A DNA stretch of 64,000 nucleotides from Corticium candelabrum. Lineage: Eukaryota; Porifera; Homoscleromorpha; Homosclerophorida; Plakinidae. This document shows positions 44,892 to 52,840 of this stretch, piece by piece. The notes beneath the pieces were generated by a model. It had not been told where the DNA came from, ran no database searches, and saw only the letters and a program-made list of their open reading frames with translations. Location: assembly GCF_963422355.1 (NCBI RefSeq), contig NC_085092.1, forward strand, positions 1,487,501 to 1,551,500. Direction: 5' to 3'. Numbering within the stretch: position 1 is the stretch's first letter; each line of letters starts with the position of its first letter. The position numbers were made by a program, and so were the translations under genes.

Positions 44892-46393
44892 GTAGTTGTT
44901 AACTCAAGGCACGAATGCACTAAGGTTACATTAATTAGTGCCTCTGTGGACAGTCAGGCCAAGGAACGACCAGACAATAGGACTGCAGCACATGCGATCA
45001 CTATTATCTCTGATTATGATACTATTTTTTGCTGTTTAGTAGAATTGCTGTTTGCTTGTGTGAGATTCTTAGTGTTTTAATTAATGTGTCTTTTCTTTGT
45101 TTTGTTGTGTAGCCTGTGTTACCAATGTTTACTCAGAACATTAAAGAAGTTGTTAGAACTTTCACTCCTCTTGGAAAGGGTACACCAATGACTATGTATC
45201 TAACTTTATAGGATTAATTAGCCATCTCTTCTATTTGTTTATTGAAAATTGTAGGTGTCTTTAGATGGCTTTATGAGAAAACACGTCTTCCTATAATTCC
45301 AATGTATGGAGGCTTTCCTGTCAAGCTCAGGTAGCTGTTGGGTATGCTTGTTTTGAGACTGTGCATACTCACGTTTGACTTTTATCTAAGGACATTTATT
45401 GGTCAGCCTGTCGAATATAATGTCAGTGATTCTCCAGAAGATCTTGCCCTACGTGTACGTATACATACACACTTATGGCAGCCTCATACAACTGATATGA
45501 GTTTGTCAATTTATGCCTGTATCGAAAATTTTGGACAGGCCTAAAATGAACCAGGACGTTTATTTTTGGCAGCCACAAATGGAATGGGTTGTCAAAAACT
45601 GAATTGTCAACCTAATCTAACTTTACTTAACCCCAGTCCATTCACTGTATTCATTGGCGGCAGAGCTGCGAGGCCGAGGGGGCAATCTCCCCACTTGACA
45701 ATCAGCAATTGCAAAGTTAATAAAATTCAACATGAGGAAGCGCTTCCCGACAGGAAATACCTACTACAAGCTCACCCTACTTCATCTACTCCGATGTCCT
45801 TTCATTCCCTCCCAACTTAAGACTCGCTCCACCACCCCTGGTATTACTAATGGATCGTTGAGAGAAGAAATTGCCAAACTTCTAAGCAAAGTTGCAAATC
45901 CACATTTTTCTCTGCACCTGCAAAGCATTCTAGTTGCATCTGTAAGACATCCATCAAACACGAGTCGTGGACAGGGTCAGATCCATGCACTGCCTGGTTC
46001 ATTTTTCATCGCATGCGATTTTTATTTTTGAGTCAGTATATGATAGATTCTTCTTATAGTAGAATATTGCACTAAAATCAATGTAAGCATTGAATAGAAC
46101 TGAAGGATTTTACTCTTATTCTCAGACATCCAGACTCATAGTCTCTTTGTCTGGATGCCTGGATCGAGGCATGTACTTGTGGTTGCACGTGTGGGAAACG
46201 TAAATATATTTAGTCCTAATTGCAAATCTACAGTATGCATAATACATATTGTACATTGTATCTCAGATACTGACTGTTGCAGGTTAAATCAGCCGTCCAT
46301 CAATTGATCAAGAAACATCAGGTCATTCCTGGGTCTATCCCACGGGCTCTTCAAGAGAGATGGCAAGACGTGAGGAAGAAGAGCCAGACGTAG
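19707..46393 (+). CDS. TMEM68: TMEM68-like acyltransferase (eight exons, 298 aa)
   Basis: Exons: 19707-19923, 20403-20570, 25170-25240, 25309-25431, 45113-45179, 45255-45330, 45391-45454 and 46283-46393 (TAG). All junctions are GT-AG and phases agree. The product aligns by eye along its length with vertebrate TMEM68, an ER glycerolipid acyltransferase reported to make triacylglycerol independently of DGAT1/2. Two adjacent membrane helices (about residues 5-38) precede YTHTIWDGAR, WHGYEV, the catalytic HGALALD (His and Asp spaced as in TMEM68), IAPGGVREAL, FAQVAIAAGVP, PMFTQN, PMYGGFPVKLR and IPGSIPRAL. It is about 25 residues shorter than the human protein at the N-terminus. An in-frame ATG at 19617 would overlap the phosphatase gene and is less likely. 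Intron 2 (4.6 kb) and intron 4 (19.7 kb) are swollen with retrotransposons; the others are 62 bp to about 0.8 kb. Confidence 0.93.
20578..20643. repeat. (TG)n microsatellite in TMEM68 intron 2
   Basis: Pure TG run that starts seven bases after the exon 2 donor (gtgaga at 20571). It makes the exon 2 frame look longer than it is. Confidence 0.95.
20865..20991 (+). pseudogene. 5' fragment of an APE-type non-LTR retrotransposon
   Basis: A plus-strand frame reads through YLTTWNVRSLLDVDGS, the usual first strand of the apurinic-like endonuclease domain of many LINE elements (TWNVR motif), then stops. Nothing further of that element is visible. Confidence 0.55.
21091..21372 (+). mobile_element. Row of three solo 3' tails of TAC-family-1 retrotransposons
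   Basis: Three different noncoding tails stand in a row: 21091-21177, 21178-21310 and 21321-21372. Each ends in CAAATACACYA...CAG, the conserved 3' terminus of TAC family 1; two are followed by a short TAG/GTA run. The second is nearly identical to the 3' UTR at 27292-27416. The third matches the 3' end of element G (inverse of 27644-27695). These are best read as separate, extremely 5'-truncated insertions into one GTA repeat. Confidence 0.75.
21413..23481 (+). pseudogene. TAC-family-1 RLE retrotransposon F (degenerate)
   Basis: 5'-truncated plus-strand copy starting in RT (AGPSGLD, 21427) after a GTA run. It continues with LCAGQQGHCGPAVHAM, motif A (LVDATNTFDSLNR, near 21820), motif B (TIQGDPLAMAMY, near 21970) and motif C, where the expected Y-A-D-D has become WADD (near 22062). 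Downstream blocks match the H element: thumb (near 22440), LSELCPFDA...VDHAL (decayed zinc knuckle, near 22800), EDEAQLDVAASG (RLE, near 23005) and FDFRVFNPNS (near 23058). Stops and frameshifts are numerous. The 3' end has the family terminus CAG followed by TAGTAAG. Confidence 0.82.
23488..23579 (+). mobile_element. Solo 3' tail of TAC family 1
   Basis: About 92 bp similar to the tail at 21091-21177, ending CAAATACACCATGTGTTTCAG and then TAGTAGTGG. No coding sequence remains. Confidence 0.65.
23818..23848. repeat. (AAT)n microsatellite at 5' edge of the TAA-associated element
   Basis: Ten AAT units that directly precede the retroelement fragment at 23849. Confidence 0.92.
23849..24890 (+). 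pseudogene. TAA-associated RLE retrotransposon, C-terminal fragment
   Basis: Plus-strand remnant of a third element family. After an N-terminal stretch (LTAANLPAATEGL) comes the zinc knuckle CRMCSVGLESVDHIVAGC (near 24225), then RPDVCLRNKKTNTCLLIDIS (near 24472), which carries the PD...D-I-S pattern of the restriction-like endonuclease, then an AEKL segment, a stop (TAA at 24583), and further in-frame conserved sequence (VVPVVLGALGT, HLQKTVLLG). A frameshift lies near 24300. This C-terminal arrangement is common in metazoan R4/R2-like proteins that are often annotated as uncharacterised. The 3' end near 24890 leads into an AT-rich stretch (taatatttatt). Confidence 0.75.
25965..26185 (-). mobile_element. 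3' fragment of the TAA-associated retrotransposon family
   Basis: Reverse complement matches 24690-24890: ggctggacattatttca, aagtcatgtcatctg, gtctggttgagcac-like blocks occur in the same order. Only the last few codons and the 3' UTR are present. It lies in TMEM68 intron 4. Confidence 0.65.
26186..27110. other. TMEM68 intron 4, unexplained segment
   Basis: No gene or retroelement recognised. Further left (25610-25960) a motif like ggcatg-taa-t-a-caccagc-ataacaat occurs twice, near 25660 and 25862, so an older repeat family may be present. Confidence 0.4.
27111..27161. repeat. Short hairpin with TAC repeat in its loop
   Basis: Perfect 16-bp arms at 27111-27126 (acaagttttcacaacc) and 27146-27161 enclose a 19-bp loop containing four TAC/CTA units. 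It marks the 5' junction of the next element fragment. Confidence 0.8.
27162..27416 (+). mobile_element. TAC-family-1 fragment: last ~45 codons plus 3' UTR
   Basis: Plus-strand reading gives FALLRASIMCLRG and DILLASAES, matching the C-terminus of the H ORF. It is followed by a 3' UTR nearly identical to 21178-21310 that ends in CAAATACACCAGTTCTCAG. A C-terminal-only, 5'-truncated insertion. Confidence 0.8.
27446..27630 (-). mobile_element. TAC-family-2 fragment: last codons plus 3' UTR
   Basis: The minus strand begins GLVESEAHLNE-stop, matching the end of family 2 ORFs (GLIESEAHLDE). A UTR with ttgttttgctgc and an AATATACTACTAC end follows. On the sense strand its 3' flank is (CTA)n (27425-27445 on the plus strand as TAG), as for other family 2 copies. 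Confidence 0.7.
27642..27950. repeat. 155-bp tandem duplication of element G 3' UTR
   Basis: The block starting actgagagacatagtg at 27642 is repeated at 27797 (period 155 bp) with few differences, both copies running to the cagagacatgata block. Each copy begins with the inverse of the family 1 3' terminus next to CTA units. Confidence 0.85.
27644..31622 (-). mobile_element. TAC-family-1 RLE retrotransposon G, near full length
   Basis: The longest family 1 copy, bounded by CTA repeats at 27631-27643 and 31623-31640. The 5' UTR (about 210 bp) is followed by an ATG at 31408 and a Cys-rich N-terminus (CCLCN...CKSCRC...CTNCN). The ORF runs to 30554, then a frameshift (near 30585) and a CGA-to-TGA-like nonsense codon (near 30515) lead into the main RT part (30512-28713). 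That part has motif A LVDASNAFNTLN, motif B TTQGDPLAMPMY and motif C WYADDAAAG. A stop replaces a conserved Trp near 28713. Beyond it are the zinc knuckle CPCGDYFSVDHSLSC (near 28590) and the RLE DEARLDIS...YFDVRIFNP (near 28400-28330). Final codons (ILLASAES) lie near 27985. It is a pseudogene with only a handful of lesions. Confidence 0.88.
31641..32390 (+). pseudogene. TAC-family-2 RLE retrotransposon fragment (RLE domain)
   Basis: 5'-truncated plus-strand copy between CTA repeats. It codes for EVCHDVAVEPLLRPL, ARADISARGVWR...FFDIWVFYPNA (RLE), a frameshift near 31905, then HGSFTPLVFTSTGG, RCRISCALLRSAIMCIRGTRS and SEAHLTE-stop (about 32195). The 3' UTR runs directly into (CTA)n. Confidence 0.82.
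32391..32412. repeat. (CTA)n tract shared by two tail-to-tail elements
   Basis: Seven CTA units. The family 2 fragment on the left (plus) and element H on the right (minus) both end with their 3' termini in this tract. Confidence 0.92.
32413..36018 (-). mobile_element. TAC-family-1 RLE retrotransposon H (intact ORF)
   Basis: Minus-strand element with its 3' UTR ending CAAATACACCAT...CTCAG at 32413, next to (TAG)n on the sense strand. It is 5'-truncated by only about a dozen codons relative to element G, and ends inside the Cys-rich motif where it meets a plus-strand family 2 fragment head to head. It is the source-like sequence for copy J (40425-42167), which is nearly identical. Confidence 0.9.
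32568..36008 (-). CDS. RT / restriction-like endonuclease protein of element H (1146 codons)
   Basis: Uninterrupted frame encoding a replication protein for target-primed reverse transcription. Residues 1-25 are Cys-rich (CRC...CRNCNPLNHNRC). Residues about 95-200 are low complexity. RT follows with VRPIGVCETVRRIIGKAV, motif A LVDATNAFNSLNR (about 554), motif B GTTQGDPLAMAMY (about 595) and motif C WYADDAAAG (about 637). A CxC-x7-HxxxC knuckle (about 928-944) precedes the RLE core ARLDIS (about 996) and YFDVRVFNPNA (about 1015), then a RCRLGFALLRASIMCIRG tail. The frame is open upstream of Met1 (through GRC), so this Met is probably internal. Expression is not shown. I know of no gene symbol; the closest domain order is the R2/R4/NeSL superfamily, but the QGDPLAM motif B is unlike R2. 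Confidence 0.88.
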   Translation of the reverse strand: MNCRCAKLGQFCRNCNPLNHNRCQNWEARGKYQLQRPKTAGTTSSKISPTKPCMSSDDHQAPTIMDSPVNQHSGHDKPLSYASVVARSSSPGGKALSSSSLESSVLTAATRMLYSDAVQLHPPCSSLSQRQLPCSKLSQKQTLEQSRVHPKLQQQTSSPVAHIVDMISNTQEDEDIHDLNQTASPSLELHERLPYRVMASPNFSWGSLNGVEVMSQIEQAYQEVVHWRRNLFQVPYGSTGKMFASELARLFHAYASASALECVSLTAAMVMPHLLLQKPHKRSRGPDHVSCLTRRLEAWKAGDIKALLYEAKTIQQHLTYSRSSNKATKIDDLPHVFAGHLKKGNVNAAMRLLSDEGANGLLHLDDYLTNSSQKTVRDVLKEKHPNASSLDPDYVVNSKENASPVHPVLFDSLDGQLIRNTAMRCSGAAGPSGLDSTQWKRLCTGFHTSSKDLCNALAAVARRISTEIVDPDGISALVACRLVPLNKNPGVRPIGVCETVRRIIGKAVLSVVKSDVLSATGTLQLCAGQIAGCEAAIHAMQSLFEDDNTEAILLVDATNAFNSLNRQLALKNISSTCPAIHTVLLNTYQQPSPLFVGGEVLLSREGTTQGDPLAMAMYALATVPLLKKVQTEGSTQVWYADDAAAGGKIQAVKQWWEKLSIHGEKFGYFPNAKKSWLIVKPNCLEEAKRVFSKTAVNITSEGRKYLGAALGTENFCNGYLSDAILDWTRQIDKLASIAQSQPQAAHSALSHGLLGRWIFTARTNQNFKTFAGLLESSIQSQLIPAITGRSAPGELERKLFSLPARLGGLGITDPTSLSSEYLNSRKMTAPLVDFILNQEITLGDAPDQQDSLKKQIRKHKGLEIKTLADNVRDNLSHQHKRMFELANEKGASNWLTVLPLEDHGFSLHKSAFRDALCLRYGWVPPHMSESCPCGGKMSVEHAMSCPTGGFPTIRHNEIRDMFSHLLSDVCHDVETEPTLQSLSGETFSLRSSSRDDDARLDISARGFWGGRFEKTYFDVRVFNPNATSYTCFEVASCYRRQEQEKKRKYEERLRKVENASFTPIILSCTGGMSKLTTSFTKKLASMISEKKDTPYGSVINWLRCRLGFALLRASIMCIRGSRCKRYVRPENNILLATSEGHLASSA
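36020..36427 (+). pseudogene. TAC-family-2 fragment (C-terminus and 3' UTR)
   Basis: A plus-strand frame from about 36023 to 36304 reads LEVEHASFTPLVFSSTGG, FYKHLASL, RCRISFSLIRSSVLCIRR and SEACLTK-stop. The 3' UTR then enters (CTA)n at 36428. Its 5' end is joined head to head with element H near 36019. Confidence 0.82.
36428..36571. repeat. Two (CTA)n tracts flanking a 59-bp solo tail of family 2
   Basis: CTA repeats at 36428-36480 and 36539-36571 enclose 36481-36538. The enclosed piece is identical in sequence to the last bases of element K's 3' UTR (40336-40393, tgctgcgtgggtgttatct onward). This is the smallest insertion seen: only about 59 bp of the 3' end. Confidence 0.88.
36572..38131 (+). 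mobile_element. TAC-family-2 RLE retrotransposon, 5'-truncated, open frame
   Basis: An open frame from the repeat to the stop at 38007-38009 encodes the RT thumb (TWLIVKQNK, GKRHLGAALG), a knuckle CECGLSFNVDHVMIC (near 37368), RLE core ARVDISARGVWR (near 37563) and FFDVRVFYPNA, and a tail ending SEAHLDE. It begins just after RT motif C. The apparent N-terminus (poly-Leu, poly-Tyr) is the CTA tract read through and is not native. The 3' UTR ends in (TTA)(CTA)n at 38132. Confidence 0.87.
38132..38168. repeat. (CTA)n tract
   Basis: Separates two successive plus-strand family 2 copies. It is the 3' flank of the first and the 5' flank of the second. Confidence 0.92.
38169..40393 (+). mobile_element. 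TAC-family-2 RLE retrotransposon K (about 690-codon open frame)
   Basis: Open from the CTA tract to the stop at 40242-40244. The sequence starts in RT (LAAVARRLCSDLVDP) and includes GLRPIGIGETFRRIVAKS, motif A LVDASNAFNALNRR (near 38465), motif B TTQGDPLAMSMY (near 38625) and motif C VWFADDATG (near 38715). It also has the knuckle CECGESFNIDHSMVC (near 39598), RLE core ARADISARGVWR (near 39798) with FFDVRVFYPNA, and the SEAHLDE end. Only the N-terminal Cys-rich part and early RT are missing. The 3' UTR ends AATATACTACTAC. The intact frame suggests a recent insertion. Confidence 0.9.
40394..40424. repeat. (CTA)n tract shared tail-to-tail by K and J
   Basis: Element K (plus) and element J (minus) both end here with their 3' termini, the same layout as at 32391-32412. 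Confidence 0.92.
40425..42167 (-). mobile_element. TAC-family-1 retrotransposon J, truncated near-identical copy of H
   Basis: About 1.74 kb matching 32413-34155 of element H; I noticed only three single-base differences, at the caca/cata block near 40468, in gatttt/gatttc near 42000 and at aaagcg/aaggcg near 42163. The ORF 40579-42162 encodes the same 527 C-terminal residues as H, apart from the first. The 5' end stops abruptly inside RT, between motifs B and C, at a CTA tract. Flanks differ from those of H, so this is a separate insertion and not a segmental duplication. Confidence 0.93.
42168..42203. repeat. (CTA)n tract at 5' edges of J and the next element
   Basis: Twelve CTA units between the truncated 5' end of J (minus) and the truncated 5' end of the family 2 copy that starts at 42204 (plus). 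Confidence 0.92.
42204..43596 (+). mobile_element. TAC-family-2 retrotransposon L, truncated at both ends
   Basis: Open frame to 43615. It codes RT: GAGGPSGVDS, LRPIGIGETFRRIIAKS, motif A where the usual LVDASNAF reads LVGASNAF (near 42620, the first catalytic Asp replaced by Gly), motif B TTQGDPLAMSMY, motif C VWFADDATG and the thumb through CRITAPLAALI. The zinc knuckle, RLE and 3' UTR are absent. Bases 42365-43440 are repeated in inverse orientation at 43597-44672. Confidence 0.88.
42365..44672. repeat. 1076-bp inverted repeat (palindrome) of a family 2 RT segment
   Basis: Arms 42365-43440 and 43597-44672 are equal in length and almost identical (one mismatch noticed near 42376 / 44661), with a 156-bp loop. 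Both arms code the same protein, including the unusual LVGASNAF motif. The outer ends are (CTA)n on the left and (CCACTA)n on the right. Confidence 0.93.
44673..44886. repeat. (CCACTA)n, CTA and (AC)n compound microsatellite
   Basis: Hexanucleotide CCACTA units (about 44674-44752), a few CTA/CTG units, then about 75 bp of AC. The hexanucleotide looks like a diverged form of the CTA repeat used by the surrounding elements. Confidence 0.93.
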
Positions 46394-47123
46394 CATTTGG
46401 AATTAATTGTATCAGTTCAATACAATCTCTTATTTAAATCTACTGTGTGTGTGTGATGCCTACAGAGCTGAGACAACTAGAAATGGGCGTGGTTCTAGGT
46501 GTTTTGTATCCCGTATTTTGCTTAAGAGTTGAAAGCGGTTTCGAGCGTGCTCTGGTCTCGCTGAGGTCGGTATGTCTCGTGGGGACTTCGGCGGCCGTTC
46601 GGGCCATTCGTCAGACGCAGTGCGAGGCAGTACGTATGGTGTTGCAAGTCATGGTGGCAGATCGAGACCATCAGGTACAGACAGTGAACGTCTTCACACT
46701 ATAACGACAAGTTGATCTATCTAGAATACACTTTGGAACGTTCATAGTACTCTAGCGCTACTCGAATGGTTTCTGGGGCCCCTACAGGAACATACATAGT
46801 ATTACGTCATTATTGCGTGTCGCCGTTGTGAAGTCATTTGTTAGACTTTAAAAATATCTATAGCTTTCCCGGTCTGTTATTCGGGCTAAAACACTGTTCT
46901 TTAGTAATTGAAGGGTAACGGACATGGACAAAAGCTATTTGTGGTTTTTGATTTTTTGGTTTTCCTCAATGCATGTACACCAAGAAAAATTAAATTTAAA
47001 TATTTTTTACTCATTCTTAGTTGAGGTATTGAAGTAAAAAATGGCTAGGCGGAGCTTAATAATGACGTAACACAAGAACTCTTGTACACGACACCCACAT
47101 GTCATGAATACTAGCAGAAGAAG
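46394..47123. other. Intergenic DNA between TMEM68 and syntaxin
   Basis: TMEM68 3' UTR and syntaxin promoter must share these 730 bp. A moderately GC-rich patch (46540-46640) stands out against the AT-rich background. An ORF at 46447-46704 has no recognisable motif. Confidence 0.5.
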
Positions 47124-50100
47124 ATGGATCCAGAGATCCACAATGATGACGACGGCACCTGTACAGCTGGTCATCCTTTGAGGGCAGCAGCTGTACGTCT
47201 TCGACGAATGTAAAGAAGAGAAACGACTACTATAGTTCTATACAATTTTGAACCTAGTGACACGAATGATGTGCACAGCGAGTCTGATGTGTTGGCTCTA
47301 ACTCAGAAGATATACGTGAACGGCTGAAAGGCTTGCTGATTTGTCATGCATATGGTAAGAACGAAGCGATGCATAGTTCGCCTGCTTTTTGCAAGCAAGG
47401 CTTTGTCTTCGTCAATGGTCATAATCATACAGGTGCTCTTGTGGATTTGGTGTAGTAATGACCACTGGCCAGGAATCCATACGTTGTCAGAACATCCTGA
47501 AAATAACCAGGAAAATAGACAAAGTAGATCCTACTACTAAGATGCGTTCTGGAGCATTAGCTGTATTCTAGAGCTCTCTAAAAATTGGTCTATCTTGCAT
47601 AAGCAATTAAAATTGCCAAATTCAGTGTATGCAATCTTTGAATTTTTTGGATTGCTGTGGATGAGGGACCATTACACATGGAGCCTATTGAAAATTTACA
47701 AAGTTGTGTAATTGGGAAACACTAGGGAAGAACATTAGAGTGATAGTGCCATCCTGTGCTGCTCTAGCTAGGATTAGAGAGGTTTTCTTCAGATACTGAA
47801 ACCTACATGCTGTGTTTGTCTTCCTGGTTATACTTGCAAACGATTTACTGCTGACAATGTGCTGACAGGGTTGTATTTTAATATGTTATTGTGAATGACG
47901 GTTTATGATGTCGCTTCTGATTTATCTAAGTGGTCAAAACTGCTCCTGAGTGGTGGTGATGCCTGACCCATTTGAACTATTATGGTCTGATTAGCGTTGT
48001 ATTGAAAAAACTCGAGCAGAGAGTTTATTCACATAACCTAAGGCATAGTCCATAAAATGTTAACTTAGAAATGCCACAAGTACAAGGTACCTTGCTTGGG
48101 CATGTGCAGTGTTAATTGCATTTTAACTACAAAAGAAATACATGGACTCAATAGTCACACAGTAGCAGTAGCACTGTAGGTGTAGCAACAACTAGAGTTA
48201 CTTTTCATGATCAGCAGAAGATTTTCTTTAGAGAGTTGAATACTTTTAAATGTCTGATTTTTAAAACCAATGATCTATTTCTCGGTGAGCATGCACAGTG
48301 AAGATGAACGGTAGTGTTTATGCATGTGTATGTTCCTGCTGTATCCACTTGGATAGTGAATTTTATCGACAAGAGTGGGCTTCTACGGGTAAAATGTGAT
48401 TTTTGGGGATTAAGCAAGATAAAGCTTCCTTCTTGAGTTATCGTTGATTTTTCCATGTGCGTGCACAGTAGAACTATACGTGGTAATCTGCTTGTATGTT
48501 TGTCCTACTGAACTTTGAACCCAATAGAGCTCATTTGATGAGATTAGCTTGGTGTTTTCATTAATTAATGCAACTTTACGATTTTACACTTTGATTTTCA
48601 AGGTCGTGACGGTGACAGTGAGTATATAAGAATGAACAACAAGGTGTCAGCAAATGTAACACAAATATCTACTAATGGTAAATCTGTTGATTGGATAATA
48701 GTTTTGTTTATTGTTGATATTAATGATGTTTCTTGCTTAGTGGCATCTATTGAACGTTTGACAAATGAAATGGGTGGCTCGCGTGACGGTCCTGAGTTGC
48801 GGATCAAACTGTGTGTAGTTCTTGATTGGCTTGAAGACGGTCAACATAACTGCTTACTGTGTTACTGATTTAGAGGAAACATACAGAAGTCAACTGCTGA
48901 ATTGGCCAAAGAGACAGCAGAATGTCTCAAGCAGCTGGGCAGACTGGATGGAGGCTCTAACGCTGAGACAGTAAGACTAAGTGATGCAACTGCTGAACAG
49001 GACAGAACTTGAGACATTAGTGTTTTTGTTTTTGTAGTAGAAGCAGAAATTTAATTATCATATTTAGTCTATGGAAAAGATTAAAGCTGATGTTTTAGTA
49101 GACAATTTCTATTGTCCTAGGAAGTGCAAGCTTGGTGGACATATGTCAATGACTTGCTTCGGCATGAATTTCAAACTAATTTGTGACTACTTTCAATAAA
49201 ATTAGATTTGTTCATTATATTGTGCAAATGTTATAAATAATAGGTAAACAGTTCCATAGCTAATGCAACAGCAATGCATTCTCAAGTATTTTAACTGCTA
49301 GTGCAGCACACTGATACAAGTAAAGGCAGTACTTTGCAGTAGCTCTCAGTACACTACATTTGCTGGTCAAACGACATTTTTGAACAACAGTTTTGCTCTC
49401 TAGTGGAAAGGCAGTTTTCATTTTTGGGAATTCACTCCATGTGGGGATGCCAGATGACGGCAAGATACTGAAAGCTAGTGTTATGTAACATGTTAGTATT
49501 AGACAACATAGGAAGAGCCATGCAGGAACCCGAATGTGCATTGCAGGTGTTTACATGTCTCGGCCATGATGCAGTAACTGTTATTGTTCAGTTGATTGGG
49601 CATACACTGTAGTTTTTTAGAACAAGTGATATCTTTGTAAACTAATACAAATTTATGAAGTCGAGACCTGAGGAAGTCAAGTAGACTAATAATTATTTAA
49701 TATCAGTGCCATATACTGTTCTGCCCTGATTCTAGGATTTGAATATTTTCCGTAGCAGGCATTAATAGACTAACACAGTAGTTTCTCAACTGTCTCTCTT
49801 TTTTATTTCTGTTTCTACTATTAATTCAAGTAGTGTAATGTTGTTTGTTAATCTTGTTTGTCAGCAGCAACGTAAGTTGCAGCAGAAGAGATTAATGGAC
49901 AGTTTTTCTCAAGTATTGTCAAAATTTAAGGCTGTTGAGAAGGTAACAAACAGTAAATAAATGTCAGTTTCTGAAATTTAGGTAATGGTGTGATTCTTTG
50001 GAAAGAGAGTTGCTGAAAAACAGAGAGTTTATGTGGAGAAAGCAAAACGTACAGCATCATTTTCTCATGAGGTGAACACAACAAATTGATATAAAGTAAT

Positions 50101-52284
50101 TTAATTGCTGTCATATACTATATGATTTATGAATTTGAAATGTATATCTATGTTATGTTATTTTTGGTTATGCAATTGACGTCTGTTTTGTCAAAGAACT
50201 TTGCTATGTGTGTATGTTTAGGATGATGATGGAGGGGAGACAACTGCTTTGATGAGCAGGGAAAATGAAAGGGAGATGTTTCAGATGCAAGAAGAAGTTG
50301 ACATAGAGCTGATTAGAGAAAGAGAAGATGCTATCCTTCAGATTGAGGTAAGCTACACATAGAAAGTTATTATGTGTAGGCTATACCATTATTATTGTAA
50401 GTCAACAAGTGCAAATGCTCTTGTAATTTAATGGATGGTGTAGCTTGTCAATTATTATTGATATTACATAACATTTGCAATTTGACATTTACTAATGGCA
50501 GCTTTCCTGATGATAGAATATGATAGATTGTGGTGGGGTTGGATTTGTTTTCTAATAACTAAATGTTTTTCTGAATTTCTAGTTTACCTAGCATAGAGCA
50601 CAGTTTCTAATGGTATTTAAGATTGGTGTAGGTTCTTGTGATGATAAATTTGTTGACAGGCAGATGACAGCCAGTACGAGTTGCACAGAGTGAACAGACA
50701 AACCAAACATTTGGTCTGACAACATACATGAATGCTGAAACAAATTGTAGACAAACAGACAGATTTAGTGATTTTAAACCTTGAGGTATCTTTTAACTAA
50801 AGGTAAAATTTGCAAAATAGGTAGCTACTGGTTGTGAATGTATGATCAGTCGCTGAGGTCATGGTGGGAATTTGGGTGCCCACACTTCAGTTGACATCAC
50901 AAGCCACTGCTTCTGCTATTACTTGGCCCTGCTCTAGGAGATAACACACGCAAGCCCAACAGTAGGGTTGTGTGAGACAGAAAGATGACAGGTAGATTCC
51001 TTAGCTCACTTGGGTTCAGGTTATATTGTATCTCAGGGTGGCAGCAGCAGATCAGGAAACATTGCTTGATGAAGGTTGTTGATGAAGATGGTTGAACCGT
51101 TGATGATGCTGGGAAAGATAATGACAACTAAGACTTTTGGTTTCCTGTTGCTTTACAGAGCTGTGCCACCAGTGTCATAAAATGCGAACTACAGTAGCAC
51201 ATAGCAATCGATTGTCTGATTGTCAGTCAGTCAAACCATCAATTACCATAACTCTCAAACTGGCAGATCACTTGGCTTGTGGCAGTGCACATGCCACATC
51301 ATGTGCTGCCTTGCTGCTTCGCCACGAGTCACATGCATCAGTAAAAGGAGATTCAGTTCACTGGTTTGATCTGAATGACAACATGAAAGCTTTTTTTATG
51401 TCAGTCAAAGATGACTTTTCTCTTTATAATTGTATCTATATTACTGTAAATCCAGAAAATTTTGTACTCATGAAATTTTTGTTATTTTTGTACAGATACC
51501 TGGTAGTACTAAAATAACATGAATACTATAATTTATAGATAGATGCACTTGAATTCGGCTACTGTACAGTACCGATGTCCTGTACTAACAGAGCATATGT
51601 ACAAACTATTTCATGGGCAGAAGTACTAGAATTTGAGTACTAAAATTTCTGGATTTACAGTATGTGGAAAATTGTTCTGTTTGGTACATTTTGAATTATG
51701 AGCACATAAATCTCCAATTCATTCGGATCATTGACGTTTTTCTGTAATTGGAAGGGCTCGCTTCCAAAACAGTACTCACAATTGATAGTAATTTGTCCTG
51801 GCTGTTTCTTTCTGTAGATATAGATAACTAGCTGAGTAGCCTGTTCTTCTGATTAGAGTATTGATTGTTTGCTAATTAATATCTCATTGAAGACAACTGA
51901 AAATGTAACCGAGTGTCCTGTTCTGCCATGCAAGTTGGATTCAGTGCAAATGGATTCAGTGCAAATGCAATCAGAATTTGGAGAGAAATGCAAGCACTAT
52001 AAGAGTGTCTTCAGTCGGCAAGAAATCTTTAATTGCTGGAAGCATTGCAAAGGACAACATGTACAGTTGATGTACCCAGCACTGGTGTGGACGTGTATTC
52101 GAATCAACTGGAAAGTGCTAATATCCCGTTGAAACAAACTAAAATGTAACCGAGTGTCACGTTTTCAAGAAATTAGCAGCATGTTTCCCGTTCAGAGTTA
52201 GATATCCGGGTAGCAGAAACTTGGAAGTCAAATGCAGTTATTTACTCACCCAGATAATTGGTTCCCTATCTATCTATCTATCTA

Positions 52285-52322
<38 letters not shown>

Positions 52323-52768
52323 TAGTTGCGTCTTGCAGCTATTTCGACAGTCCTGTTGGACGTCGTCTGTTCAAAGATGTTGCTGCCATTGTAGTAAACA
52401 GGTGTAGCGAATGTGGCAACTGTTCGATGCACGTACGCAGGCAAACAAAGTTAGACATATTTTAAGACCCAAAGATAGTCGAAAATATTTTACTGTTATC
52501 GACATCGCCTGCAATAAACGATATGCTTCATGCATACCATCAGAGGTCAGGAATGGGCAATTTAAAATATGGTGGAGATCTGATAGGCCATTCTAGAGAA
52601 ATTTGCGTGTGAGTGGAGGCGGGTTCGATGAGCAAGAATTTGCGGCGTGTCCCAAGAATTCTGGAAGACGGCGACACCTTTGCTGTCGAGCTCGATTGAT
52701 TTGGTGGTGCTGTAACACTCCGTTTTGGAGATACACGAGTACATAGACACAGACACACAGACTGCTCT

Positions 52769-52840
<72 letters not shown>

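Noticed and set aside
44536..45080. Several ORFs with Val-Cys, Thr-His or Leu-Pro repeats
   Set aside because: Products of (AC)n and (CCACTA)n microsatellites.
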